Part shown: piece after piece, positions 15,590 to 22,663 of the stretch
How the letters are laid out: each line of letters opens with the position of its first letter
How positions within the stretch are numbered: the first letter of the stretch is position 1
Assembly (NCBI GenBank): GCA_023444445.1
Contig: JAEXMK010000235.1
Span: forward strand, 1-22,663
DNA: 22,663 bases
Origin: Pseudomonadota bacterium
Lineage (GTDB): Bacteria > Pseudomonadota > Alphaproteobacteria > Rhizobiales > Rhizobiaceae
Direction of reading: 5' to 3'
The notes under the pieces: model-generated
Seen by the model: only the letters and a program-made list of their open reading frames with translations
Database searches by the model: none
Told to the model about the DNA's origin: nothing
Made by a program: the position numbers and the translations under genes

Positions 15590-16624
15590 ATGTCCGTACT
15601 TCACATCCGCCAGGTCACGAAAACCTTCGCCGGCGGCACCAAGGCAGTCGACAGTTTCTCGCTTGATGTCGCCGATGGCGAACTCGTCTGCCTTCTCGGC
15701 CCTTCCGGTTCGGGCAAATCGACGCTGCTGCGCATGGTGGGCGGGTTCGAGCAACCGACCGGCGGGCGGATTACCATCGACGGGGAAGACGTCACCCATC
15801 TGCCGCCGGAGCGACGGCCGACCGGCATGGTGTTCCAAAGCCACGCGCTCTGGAGCCATATGAACGTCTTCAAGAACCTCGCTTTCGGCCTGAAGCTGCG
15901 TCGCATGCCCGCTGCCGAGATCAGGCAGAAAGTAGAGGCCGTTCTCGAACTCGTCGGGCTCTCGGGTTATGGCGAGCGGGCCACAAGCCAGCTTTCAGGC
16001 GGCCAGCAGCAGCGTGTGGCACTTGCCCGCTCGCTGGTTCTGGAGCCGAAAATCCTCCTGCTCGACGAACCCTTCGCCAGTCTTGACCAGCATCTGCGCG
16101 AACGGCTGCGGGAAGAGGTTCGGGATATCCAGCAGCGTCTCGGCATCACCACGCTGTTCGTCACCCACGGGCAGGACGAGGCGCTTTCCATGGCAGACCG
16201 CATCGTCGTGATGGCGAACGGTAAAACCGAACAGATCGACCGGCCGAATATCATCTATCGCGAACCGCAGACCCCGTTCGTTGCCGGCTTCATCGGCACC
16301 ATGAACCTGATCGAGGGTGCGGTTTCGAACGGCAGCTTCGCGCGCGCCGGCTTTACCTTTCCGCTTGCGGTTTCCGATGGGCCGGCCACCCTCGCCATTC
16401 GCCCGGAAGCGATCGATCTCGCGGCATCCGAAACCCCTGATGCGCATGTCCACCGCGTGACGGATTATGGCACCCATGGGCTTGTCGATCTCGGTCTTGC
16501 CGATGGTACAAGGATCAAATCCATGGTCGCCCATCCGGACATGTTCCGGGCCGGGCAAGGCGTGCGGATCACGCCCCGCGCCGTCACCCTTTATCGCGAT
16601 AATCGCCCAATCCACCGGAGCTGA
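15590..16624 (+). CDS. ABC importer ATP-binding protein with TOBE domain
   Basis: A 344-residue ATPase that powers the transporter. It has Walker A GPSGSGKS (37-44), Q-loop Gln at residue 83 (VFQSHALW), signature LSGGQQQR (135-142), Walker B ILLLDEP (155-161) and an H-loop His in FVTHGQDEAL. The C-terminal third, from about residue 245, is a TOBE-type domain, as in iron, spermidine and sugar importers. The SHALWSHMNV segment after the Q-loop differs in wording from the usual SYALFPHMTV but keeps the pattern. The ATG at 15590 follows AGGAAA. The phosphodiesterase gene starts one base after its stop. Confidence 0.93.
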   Translation: MSVLHIRQVTKTFAGGTKAVDSFSLDVADGELVCLLGPSGSGKSTLLRMVGGFEQPTGGRITIDGEDVTHLPPERRPTGMVFQSHALWSHMNVFKNLAFGLKLRRMPAAEIRQKVEAVLELVGLSGYGERATSQLSGGQQQRVALARSLVLEPKILLLDEPFASLDQHLRERLREEVRDIQQRLGITTLFVTHGQDEALSMADRIVVMANGKTEQIDRPNIIYREPQTPFVAGFIGTMNLIEGAVSNGSFARAGFTFPLAVSDGPATLAIRPEAIDLAASETPDAHVHRVTDYGTHGLVDLGLADGTRIKSMVAHPDMFRAGQGVRITPRAVTLYRDNRPIHRS

Positions 16625-16625
16625 C

Positions 16626-17462
16626 ATGAACCCGCCGATCTTCATCGAACGCGATGGCCACAGAACCTGGCTCAAATGGCATCGCGCCCGCCGCCGCGCC
16701 ACCGATCCCGTTTTCACCGGCGAACGCATCATTGAGGCGATGCGGCTTGGCGCAAGCATTGAAGTCGATCTCGTCATTCATGCCGATCATGGTTGCGCCG
16801 TGCTGCATGACCGGACGCTGGAACGGGAGACCACCGGTGCAGGCCGGGTACGCGACACGTCAGCCGCCGCACTGCGCCAGCTCCATCTGCGCGACAATGA
16901 CGGTCGGCCGATCGATGCAAAGGTGATGCTGCTCGAAGACCTCTGCGCCCTGCTTGCCCGCGAAACCGTGCATCCCGACGCCTTGCTGCAACTCGATTTC
17001 AAGGAAAATCTCCAGGCGCTTACCCCGCAGATCGTCACCGGCTTCGGGGCAAGTGTATCGTCGATCGCAGGTTCGGTGATCCTGTCGGGCGGTGATTTCG
17101 ACGCCATCGCCCAGCTGGCGGGATCAGCCCCCGGCCTGCGCACCGGCTATGACCCCTGCCATCAGGGCACGCTTGCCGAAATGCACGCGAATGGACATTA
17201 TCTGGACTTCATCAAAAACGCCCTCGCCACCGCGCCTGATGCGGGCATGATCTACCTCGCTTATGAAATCGTACTTGCCGCCGAGGATGCCGGTGTCGAC
17301 ATCATCGCCCCGATCCATGCCGCAGGTCGTCGCATCGATGCCTGGACGATCAACAGGGTAACGCCGCAATCCACCGATGCCGTCGAGCGCCTGTTGAGGC
17401 TGAAGGTCGACCAGATCACCACCGATGATCCGGAAGGGCTCGCAGAGGTTTTCAGCCGATGA
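16626..17462 (+). CDS. Glycerophosphodiester phosphodiesterase-family enzyme (cytoplasmic)
   Basis: A 278-residue TIM-barrel phosphodiesterase. Family members split glycerophosphodiesters into glycerol-3-phosphate and an alcohol; some release an inositol phosphate instead. Visible motifs are HR at 19-20 (catalytic His19), GASIEVDL (42-49, with metal-binding Glu46 and Asp48) and LHDRTLERETTG (catalytic His61). The usual PENT stretch after the first motif is absent; this position reads ATDPVFTG. The later LQLDFKE replaces the usual E-x-K segment. There is no signal peptide, so the substrate must be imported intact. The ATG at 16626 lies one base after the ATPase stop, with GGAG about 8 bases upstream. 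The stop overlaps the next ATG (ATGA). Confidence 0.85.
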   Translation: MNPPIFIERDGHRTWLKWHRARRRATDPVFTGERIIEAMRLGASIEVDLVIHADHGCAVLHDRTLERETTGAGRVRDTSAAALRQLHLRDNDGRPIDAKVMLLEDLCALLARETVHPDALLQLDFKENLQALTPQIVTGFGASVSSIAGSVILSGGDFDAIAQLAGSAPGLRTGYDPCHQGTLAEMHANGHYLDFIKNALATAPDAGMIYLAYEIVLAAEDAGVDIIAPIHAAGRRIDAWTINRVTPQSTDAVERLLRLKVDQITTDDPEGLAEVFSR

Positions 17463-18268
17463 CAGTCAATTACAGCAATATCCTGGAGCATATGGTCGCC
17501 ACCGCCCGCGAAGCCGGCGCGTTGACGCTCGACCACTTCAAACGCTTCCGCGACATTGAGATCGGCGTCAAGGGACCCGGCGATTTCGTTTCCGATGCGG
17601 ACAGGGATTCCGAGACGCTGATCCGTGAGCGTCTGCTCGGCCAATATCCGTGGGGACTTACCGGCGAGGAATTCGCACCCGTCGAGGGGGCGGATCAGGA
17701 TCATCGCTGGCTGGTCGACCCGATCGATGGCACCACCAATTTTCTCTTTGGCCAGCATTACACCATCACCATTGCGCTGCGCCGCGGCAATGAGACGATA
17801 TGTGGCCTCGTCTACAATCCCGTCTCCGACGAAATGTTTACCGCGATCAAGGGAGATGGCGCCTATCTCAATGGCGAGCGCGTGAGGGTCAATATCAGTA
17901 CCGATGTCGCCCTGATGTGTGTCGGCACCGGTCTGCCGACGCCCAATCTCTCGCTTTATCCCGGCGCCTATCAGCGCCTTGACGATATTCGCGCGCCCAT
18001 CGGTGCAGTCCGTGTCGTCGGCAGCGCTGCCAATTCCTGTGCTTATGTGGCCTGCGGCCGTCTCACCGGCTATTACGAGGAAACCGGTTTCGTTGACACA
18101 GCAGCAGGCATTCTGCTGGTTCGGGAGGCCGGTGGCATCGTGACCGACTGGTGGGGTCGCGGACCGGAATTTTATGAAAAGACGGGCACGCTGATCGTCG
18201 CCAATCCCGCGACCCATTCTTACCTGCTGGAGCACCTGCAAGGCGTTCCGCTCAAGAACCCGGCATAA
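17459..18268 (+). CDS. Inositol monophosphatase-family phosphatase (cytoplasmic)
   Basis: A 269-residue Mg-dependent phosphatase of the inositol monophosphatase superfamily. It has GDFVSDADRDSE at 41-52, the GEE metal-binding pair at 69-71, the hallmark DPIDGTTN at 87-94 (Asp87 and Asp90), and VDTAAG around Asp213 followed by LLVREAGG, matching the second motif. All four acidic ligands are present, so it should be active. Family members cleave inositol-1-phosphate, histidinol phosphate, sugar phosphates or 3'-phosphoadenosine phosphates. The motif set alone does not choose between them. Its ATG overlaps the stop of the phosphodiesterase gene as ATGA, so the two enzymes are translationally coupled. 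It is the last gene of the operon and ends 39 bases from the convergent peptide ATPase gene. Confidence 0.9.
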   Translation: MTVNYSNILEHMVATAREAGALTLDHFKRFRDIEIGVKGPGDFVSDADRDSETLIRERLLGQYPWGLTGEEFAPVEGADQDHRWLVDPIDGTTNFLFGQHYTITIALRRGNETICGLVYNPVSDEMFTAIKGDGAYLNGERVRVNISTDVALMCVGTGLPTPNLSLYPGAYQRLDDIRAPIGAVRVVGSAANSCAYVACGRLTGYYEETGFVDTAAGILLVREAGGIVTDWWGRGPEFYEKTGTLIVANPATHSYLLEHLQGVPLKNPA

Positions 18269-18307
18269 TGTCTTCGTCTTCGAAGAATTGATACTGCAGA
18301 AATTGCC

Positions 18308-20119
18308 TCAGGCCACCTGCACCAAATGGCCGGGCGACACCGTCCTGTAGTTACGCGCAGGTGTTTCATATCCCATCGCCCGTACCGGGCTCTTCAGCTC
18401 ATCATTGGATATGCCCCGCCTTATCCCCCGTCTTGACGGATCGGGCACTGGCACGGCCGCCATCAGCTTTTTTGTGTAGGGATGCTGCGGATTGTCGAAG
18501 ACGGCCGCCCGCGGGCCGATCTCGACGATCTCGCCCAGATACATCACCGCGACACGATGGCTGACACGCTCCACCACCGCCATGTCATGCGAGATGAACA
18601 GAAAGGCCAGGTTGAGGCTTTGTTGCAGGTCGAGTAGCAAATTGCACACCTGTGCCTTGATCGAAACATCGAGTGCGGAGACGCTTTCGTCGGCGACGAT
18701 AACCTTCGGATCAAGGGCAAGCGCACGGGCAATGGCGATGCGCTGGCGTTGGCCGCCCGAAAATTCATGGGGGTAGCGATTGGCCATGTCTGCTGAAAGG
18801 CCGACCTTTTCGAGAAGATCGGCTGTCTTTTCCTTCGCCTGTTTCGTGGTGCCCAGCCTGTGCTTGATGAAGGGCTCAGAAATCGCAGTACCGACAGTCA
18901 TGCGCGGATTGAGCGAGGAGAACGGATCCTGAAAGATCATCTGCACGGATTTGCGCATATTGCGCAGCCCGACCGTATCGAGACGCATCACGTCATAACC
19001 ATCGAGTGACACATCGCCGGACGACGGCTCAACAAGCCGCATGATCGAGCGGCCGGTGGTGGATTTGCCACAGCCTGATTCGCCTACAAGCGACAGCGTT
19101 TCACCCTGGAAGAGGTCGAAGGAGACGTTTTCCACGGCGTGAACCGCACCCGTCTGACGCGCCAGCAGGCCGGATCGGATCGGAAAACGCGTCACAAGGT
19201 TCTTCACCGACAGGACCGGCGTCTGACCGCTCGCAACGGTCTTGGCCACCTCTTCAGGCTCAGTCGAAAGACCGGTCTTCATGTCGAGCACGGCAAAACG
19301 CGTCGGCCATTGCCGGTCACGCATTGAGCCGAGCTTCGGCACCGCCGAAAGCAGCGCCCGTGTATAGGGATGCTTGCCGCGTTTGAAGATCTCCTCGGTC
19401 GGCCCGGTCTCGACCTCGTCGCCGCGATACATCACGATCGTTCGGTCGGCGATTTCGGCCACGACGCCCATATCATGCGTGATGAAGAGCACCGACATGC
19501 CCTCCTCTTCCTGCAGCAGTTTTATCAGGTCGAGGATCTGGCCCTGAATGGTCACGTCGAGCGCGGTCGTCGGCTCGTCGGTGATCAGCAGTTTCGGTCG
19601 TGAGGCGAGCGCCATGGCGATCATCACGCGCAGGCGCATGCCGCCCGAAAACTGGTGCGGATATTCGTCGAAACGGCCCGCTGCATTGGGAATTCGGACC
19701 TTTTCCAGAAGCCGCACCGTCTCGGCCCGCGCCTCACGTCTCGAAAGCCCCTTGTGCCGAATGAGGACTTCCGAAATCTGGCGGCCGATGGTGAAGATCG
19801 GGTTGAGCGACGTCATCGGCTCCTGAAAGATCATCGAGATATCGTTGCCGCGTACACCGCGCATTTCCTTTTCGGAAAGCGAAAGCAGATCGCGGCCGTT
19901 GAGCAGCACCTCGCCTTCGATCCTGCTGGAGGCCGGGGCAAGCAGGCGCATCAGCGACAGCGACGTCACCGATTTACCGGAACCGGATTCCCCCACAATG
20001 GCGACGGTTTCGCCGGGCGCGACATCGAAGGACACATCACGCACGACACTCTTCCAGGCGCCATCGATAAGGAAGGAGGTGGTAAGGTTGCGGACGGAGA
20101 GGACTGGTTTTGTCTCCAT
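18308..20119 (-). CDS. Peptide ABC importer ATPase, fused DppD-DppF type (two ATP-binding domains)
   Basis: A 603-residue protein with two complete ATPase domains in one chain, powering a dipeptide/oligopeptide-type importer. Domain 1 has Walker A GESGSGKS (43-50), signature FSGGMRLR (157-164) and Walker B LLITDEPTTALD. Domain 2 has Walker A GESGCGKS (346-353), signature FSGGQRQR and Walker B VIVADESVSALD. Each is followed by the HPYT segment typical of oligopeptide ATPases. Most bacteria encode these as two genes; fused forms are common in Rhizobiales. The ATG at 20119 (METKPVLSV) lies 4 bases after the stop of the transpeptidase gene, which marks a shared transcript. The first signature has Leu where most relatives have Gln. 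Confidence 0.93.
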   Translation of the reverse strand: METKPVLSVRNLTTSFLIDGAWKSVVRDVSFDVAPGETVAIVGESGSGKSVTSLSLMRLLAPASSRIEGEVLLNGRDLLSLSEKEMRGVRGNDISMIFQEPMTSLNPIFTIGRQISEVLIRHKGLSRREARAETVRLLEKVRIPNAAGRFDEYPHQFSGGMRLRVMIAMALASRPKLLITDEPTTALDVTIQGQILDLIKLLQEEEGMSVLFITHDMGVVAEIADRTIVMYRGDEVETGPTEEIFKRGKHPYTRALLSAVPKLGSMRDRQWPTRFAVLDMKTGLSTEPEEVAKTVASGQTPVLSVKNLVTRFPIRSGLLARQTGAVHAVENVSFDLFQGETLSLVGESGCGKSTTGRSIMRLVEPSSGDVSLDGYDVMRLDTVGLRNMRKSVQMIFQDPFSSLNPRMTVGTAISEPFIKHRLGTTKQAKEKTADLLEKVGLSADMANRYPHEFSGGQRQRIAIARALALDPKVIVADESVSALDVSIKAQVCNLLLDLQQSLNLAFLFISHDMAVVERVSHRVAVMYLGEIVEIGPRAAVFDNPQHPYTKKLMAAVPVPDPSRRGIRRGISNDELKSPVRAMGYETPARNYRTVSPGHLVQVA

Positions 20120-20123
20120 GGTC

Positions 20124-21908
20124 TCACCGCCCCACCGCATAGGCCTGCATCAACCGCGGTGTTGCGGCGGCGCGAAGCAAGCCGTCCGCATCGCGGCGCG
20201 CGGCGGTGAGCCGCCCGACAGACCAGGCATCGGCAACGGTGACTCGGTGGCCTCGACGGCGAAGCTCCTGCAAGGTCTCTTCTCCCACCGAGCTTTCGAC
20301 CATGATTTCGCCAGGCGAGCTTGTGCGAGGATAAAACGAACCCGGGAAATGCGACGTGTGGAACAGCGGCATGTCGATGGACGCCTGCAGGTTCTTGCCG
20401 TGATGGGCATAACGCAGGAAGAAGGGCAGCTGCCACTGGTCCTGCTGGTCGCCACCCGGCGTACCGAAGACCATGGAAGGCCGGCCCTGATGCAGCGCAA
20501 GCGAGGGCGTCAACGTGGTGCGCGGGCGTTTACCCGGCGTAAGCGAGGTCCGCAGGCCTTTCTTCAGCCAGAACATCTGGGCGCGGGAATTCAGCGCGAA
20601 ACCGAGACCCGGCACGATGGGCGAGGATTGCAGCCAGCCGCCCGATGGCGTCGTGGAAACCATGTTGCCCCAGCGGTCGATGACATCGATATGCACGGTG
20701 TCACCGCGCTTTTCGGTCAGATGCGACATGGTCGGCTCGTAGACGGCGCCCTTGCCGCTCATCTCGGCCAGCATCGCCATTGTCGAGTCCACCTGCTTTT
20801 CGTAACCCGGCACGATGCCTGGACGCAGCTCCAGCGAGGCCTCACTACCGATCAGCGCCCGGCGATCGGCACTGTATCCCTCGGAGAGAAGATACTCCGT
20901 TGGAATCTGCCCGAATTCCGGATCGCCGTAATAGACTTCGCGGTCAGCAAAGGCGAGCTTCATGGCTTCGACCAGGGTGTGGATGAAATCGGGACCAGAT
21001 GGATCCATGGCAGCAATGTCGAAACCCTTCAGAAGCGCAAGCGATTGCAGCAGAACCGGACCCTGCCCCCATGCGGGCGTCTTGGCAATCGTCCAGTCGT
21101 GATAATCCAGCGTCTGCGGCGCTTCCACTGTAGCGCTCCAACCGGCCATATCCTGCGCCGTCAGCACGCCCTTGTGCCTTGTGCCGCTGGCATCCATCAC
21201 CTCTGCGGTGCTGACGTAACTGTCGATGGCTTCCGCGACGAAACCCCGGTAGAAGGCATCGCGTGCCGCCTCGATCTGATTTTCGCGGCCAGAACGCGCT
21301 TCAGCTTCGGTGACGATCCGCTTATAGGTCGCCGCCAGAACCGGATTACGAAAATTGGCTTGAGGCTCCGGCGCGGCACCGCCCGGCAGCCACGTTTCAT
21401 AGGATGTCGGCCATTCCTTCTCGAAGAAATCGGCCAGCCCCTTGATGGTGGCAGAGACACGCGGCAGCGTTGGATGCCCATGTTCGGCATAATAGATGGC
21501 CGGTTCCAGCACGTCGCGCGCGCTCATCGTGCCATAGTCGCGCAACATCAGCATCCAGCCATCGAAGGCGCCTGGGATGACGGTGGCAAGCAGCCCATCG
21601 CCGGGGATGAGCTTCAGACCTTCCGAAGTATAATGTTCAATCGTCGCACCGCTCGGGGCCGGGCCCTGGGCGCAGATGACCTCCACCTTATCCTTCTGTT
21701 TCGAGTAAAACACGGCGGGCATATCGCCGCCTGGACCGCACAGATGCGGCTCGACAATCTGCAGCACGAAGCCGGTGGCGACGGCGGCGTCGAAGGCATT
21801 GCCACCCTTCTCGAGGATCGCCATGCCGACTGCCGAGGCGATCCAGTGGGTTGAGGTGACGACGCCGAAGGTGCCAAGGATTTCAGGGCGTGTGGTGAAA
21901 TCAGTCAT
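20124..21908 (-). CDS. Gamma-glutamyltranspeptidase-family hydrolase without signal peptide
   Basis: A 594-residue member of the gamma-glutamyltranspeptidase family, N-terminal-nucleophile hydrolases that cut themselves into a large and a small subunit. The predicted nucleophile and new N-terminus of the small subunit is Thr404 in DTVHIDVIDRWGNMVS. N-terminal features such as GMAILEKGGNAFDAAVA and CGPGGDM are typical. The start MTDFTTRPEILGTFG has no signal peptide, so it should act in the cytoplasm, unlike classical periplasmic enzymes. The ATG at 21908 follows AAGGA by about 8 bases. It sits between a permease gene (21-base gap) and the fused ATPase gene (4-base gap), so its substrate is probably what the transporter brings in. 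Gamma-glutamyl peptides are one option; other amides are possible. Confidence 0.88.
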   Translation of the reverse strand: MTDFTTRPEILGTFGVVTSTHWIASAVGMAILEKGGNAFDAAVATGFVLQIVEPHLCGPGGDMPAVFYSKQKDKVEVICAQGPAPSGATIEHYTSEGLKLIPGDGLLATVIPGAFDGWMLMLRDYGTMSARDVLEPAIYYAEHGHPTLPRVSATIKGLADFFEKEWPTSYETWLPGGAAPEPQANFRNPVLAATYKRIVTEAEARSGRENQIEAARDAFYRGFVAEAIDSYVSTAEVMDASGTRHKGVLTAQDMAGWSATVEAPQTLDYHDWTIAKTPAWGQGPVLLQSLALLKGFDIAAMDPSGPDFIHTLVEAMKLAFADREVYYGDPEFGQIPTEYLLSEGYSADRRALIGSEASLELRPGIVPGYEKQVDSTMAMLAEMSGKGAVYEPTMSHLTEKRGDTVHIDVIDRWGNMVSTTPSGGWLQSSPIVPGLGFALNSRAQMFWLKKGLRTSLTPGKRPRTTLTPSLALHQGRPSMVFGTPGGDQQDQWQLPFFLRYAHHGKNLQASIDMPLFHTSHFPGSFYPRTSSPGEIMVESSVGEETLQELRRRGHRVTVADAWSVGRLTAARRDADGLLRAAATPRLMQAYAVGR

Positions 21909-21929
21909 TCCGATATTCCTTGTAAAAAA

Positions 21930-22663
21930 TCATGCTTCGCGCGGATCGAGCGCATCGCGCAGGCCATCGCCCAGAAGATTAAAACCGATGACGACGAGGA
22001 AGATGGCGATGCCGGGCCACATCGTCATCCATGGCGCCTGGCTCAAGAAGTTCTTGGCGGTGTTCAGCATTGAACCCCAGGAAGGCGCGGGCGCCTGCTG
22101 GCCAAGCCCGAGGAAGGAAAGGCTTGCCTCCGCGATGATGGCGGTCGCGACCGTCAGCGTCGCCTGCACGATGATGGGGGCAAAGACATTTGGCAGGATG
22201 TAGCGGGTCATAATATCGATGTGGTTGAGGCCGATAGACTTCGCGCCCTCTACATAATCCTCCATCTTGACGGCCAGCACCTGCCCGCGCGTCAGCCTTA
22301 CGAAGATGGGCATGGCGGAAAGGCCGATCGCGATCATCGCATTGGTGAGGCTCGGGCCCAGGAAAGCGGCGAGCGCGATCGCCATGATGAGGAACGGCAT
22401 GGCGAGTAGCGCTTCAGTGATACGGGAGATCGCCATATCAACCCAGCCGCCGAAATAGCCGGAGATCAGCCCGAAGGGGACGCCGATCACCACCGCGATC
22501 ATAACGGAGACGACGCCGGCCATCAACGAAGCGCGGGCGCCATAGATCATGCGCGAGAGAATATCGCGGCCGAGATCATCTGTGCCGAGCCAGTGAGCGG
22601 CCGACGGCGCCTTGCGGATGGCCGACCAACTGGTCGCGACCGGGTCGGCAATCGGCAGGATGG
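21930..22663 (-). CDS. Peptide ABC importer permease, DppC/OppC type (5' end outside window)
   Basis: This gene is cut by the window edge. The reading frame stays open from 22663, where the partial protein reads LPIADPVATSW, through HWLGTDDLGRDILSRMIYGARASL, the usual N-terminal region of DppC/OppC permeases. An internal ATG at 22550 is therefore not the start. The visible part has about five membrane helices. It also has the cytoplasmic motif DYVEGAKSIGLNHIDIMTRY and ends GDGLRDALDPREA, a standard C-terminus of the family. It forms the channel with a DppB-type partner expected just upstream, outside the window, and feeds the operon with the transpeptidase and fused ATPase. Confidence 0.93.
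   Translation of the reverse strand, partial: ILPIADPVATSWSAIRKAPSAAHWLGTDDLGRDILSRMIYGARASLMAGVVSVMIAVVIGVPFGLISGYFGGWVDMAISRITEALLAMPFLIMAIALAAFLGPSLTNAMIAIGLSAMPIFVRLTRGQVLAVKMEDYVEGAKSIGLNHIDIMTRYILPNVFAPIIVQATLTVATAIIAEASLSFLGLGQQAPAPSWGSMLNTAKNFLSQAPWMTMWPGIAIFLVVIGFNLLGDGLRDALDPREA

Noticed and set aside
14681..15859. 392-codon minus-strand frame across the second permease and ATPase
   Set aside because: Composition is extreme (Asp, Glu, His, Arg, Gly) and the plus strand encodes clear transporter subunits here.
18277..18286. TCTTCGAAGA palindrome between the convergent operons
   Set aside because: Only 10 bases with no loop or T-run. It is too short to call a bidirectional terminator or operator.
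19845..21854. 669-codon open frame opposite the transpeptidase and ATPase genes
   Set aside because: It crosses the boundary of two well-supported minus-strand genes and has no recognisable domain.
1..22663. Mobile elements, CRISPR arrays, tRNA or rRNA genes
   Set aside because: Looked for on both strands by eye. No transposase-like protein, regularly spaced repeats or tRNA-like cloverleaf was noticed.

Overview
The window looks like a chromosomal or chromid segment of a GC-rich alphaproteobacterium, most likely Rhizobiales and probably the Agrobacterium/Rhizobium group. The basis is the mix of genes: a long AcnB-type aconitase, a Tat-exported iron superoxide dismutase, an orphan TctC-type binding protein, many ABC importers, and a chemoreceptor ending in NWEEF. 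No tRNA, rRNA, CRISPR array, transposase or prophage gene was seen. The genus call is inference from gene style and was not checked by a search.

Left part (about 200-12450): every gene is on the minus strand. Read in the direction of transcription (right to left) they are: a small secreted GCG_CRPN-type repeat protein (12451-12122) with a clear terminator; a Tat-exported Fe superoxide dismutase (11926-11231); an orphan tripartite-tricarboxylate-type binding protein (11118-10129); a 458-base intergenic region with two perfect hairpins and a possible leader ORF; a type I ABC exporter (9670-7856); an ABC-F ATPase (7673-6021); aconitate hydratase B (5747-2958) with a strong terminator; a chemoreceptor (2539-596) behind a long leader with a palindrome; and a two-helix small membrane protein (388-206).

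Middle part (12722-18268): a tightly coupled plus-strand operon of six genes. It encodes a Tat-type periplasmic binding protein, two permeases, an ATPase, a glycerophosphodiester phosphodiesterase-like enzyme and an inositol-monophosphatase-family enzyme. Gaps are 9 bases or less, and two junctions overlap. Both enzymes lack signal peptides. The simplest reading is a transporter that imports an intact phosphodiester (for example glycerophosphoinositol), which is then cleaved and dephosphorylated in the cytoplasm. This is the best candidate in the window for an undescribed system.

Right part (18308-22663): a minus-strand operon that enters from beyond the window end. It holds a DppC/OppC-type permease (5' part missing), a gamma-glutamyltranspeptidase-family enzyme without signal peptide, and a fused two-domain DppD-DppF-type ATPase. 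It converges on the six-gene operon. The arrangement suggests uptake of a peptide or gamma-glutamyl compound followed by hydrolysis in the cytoplasm.
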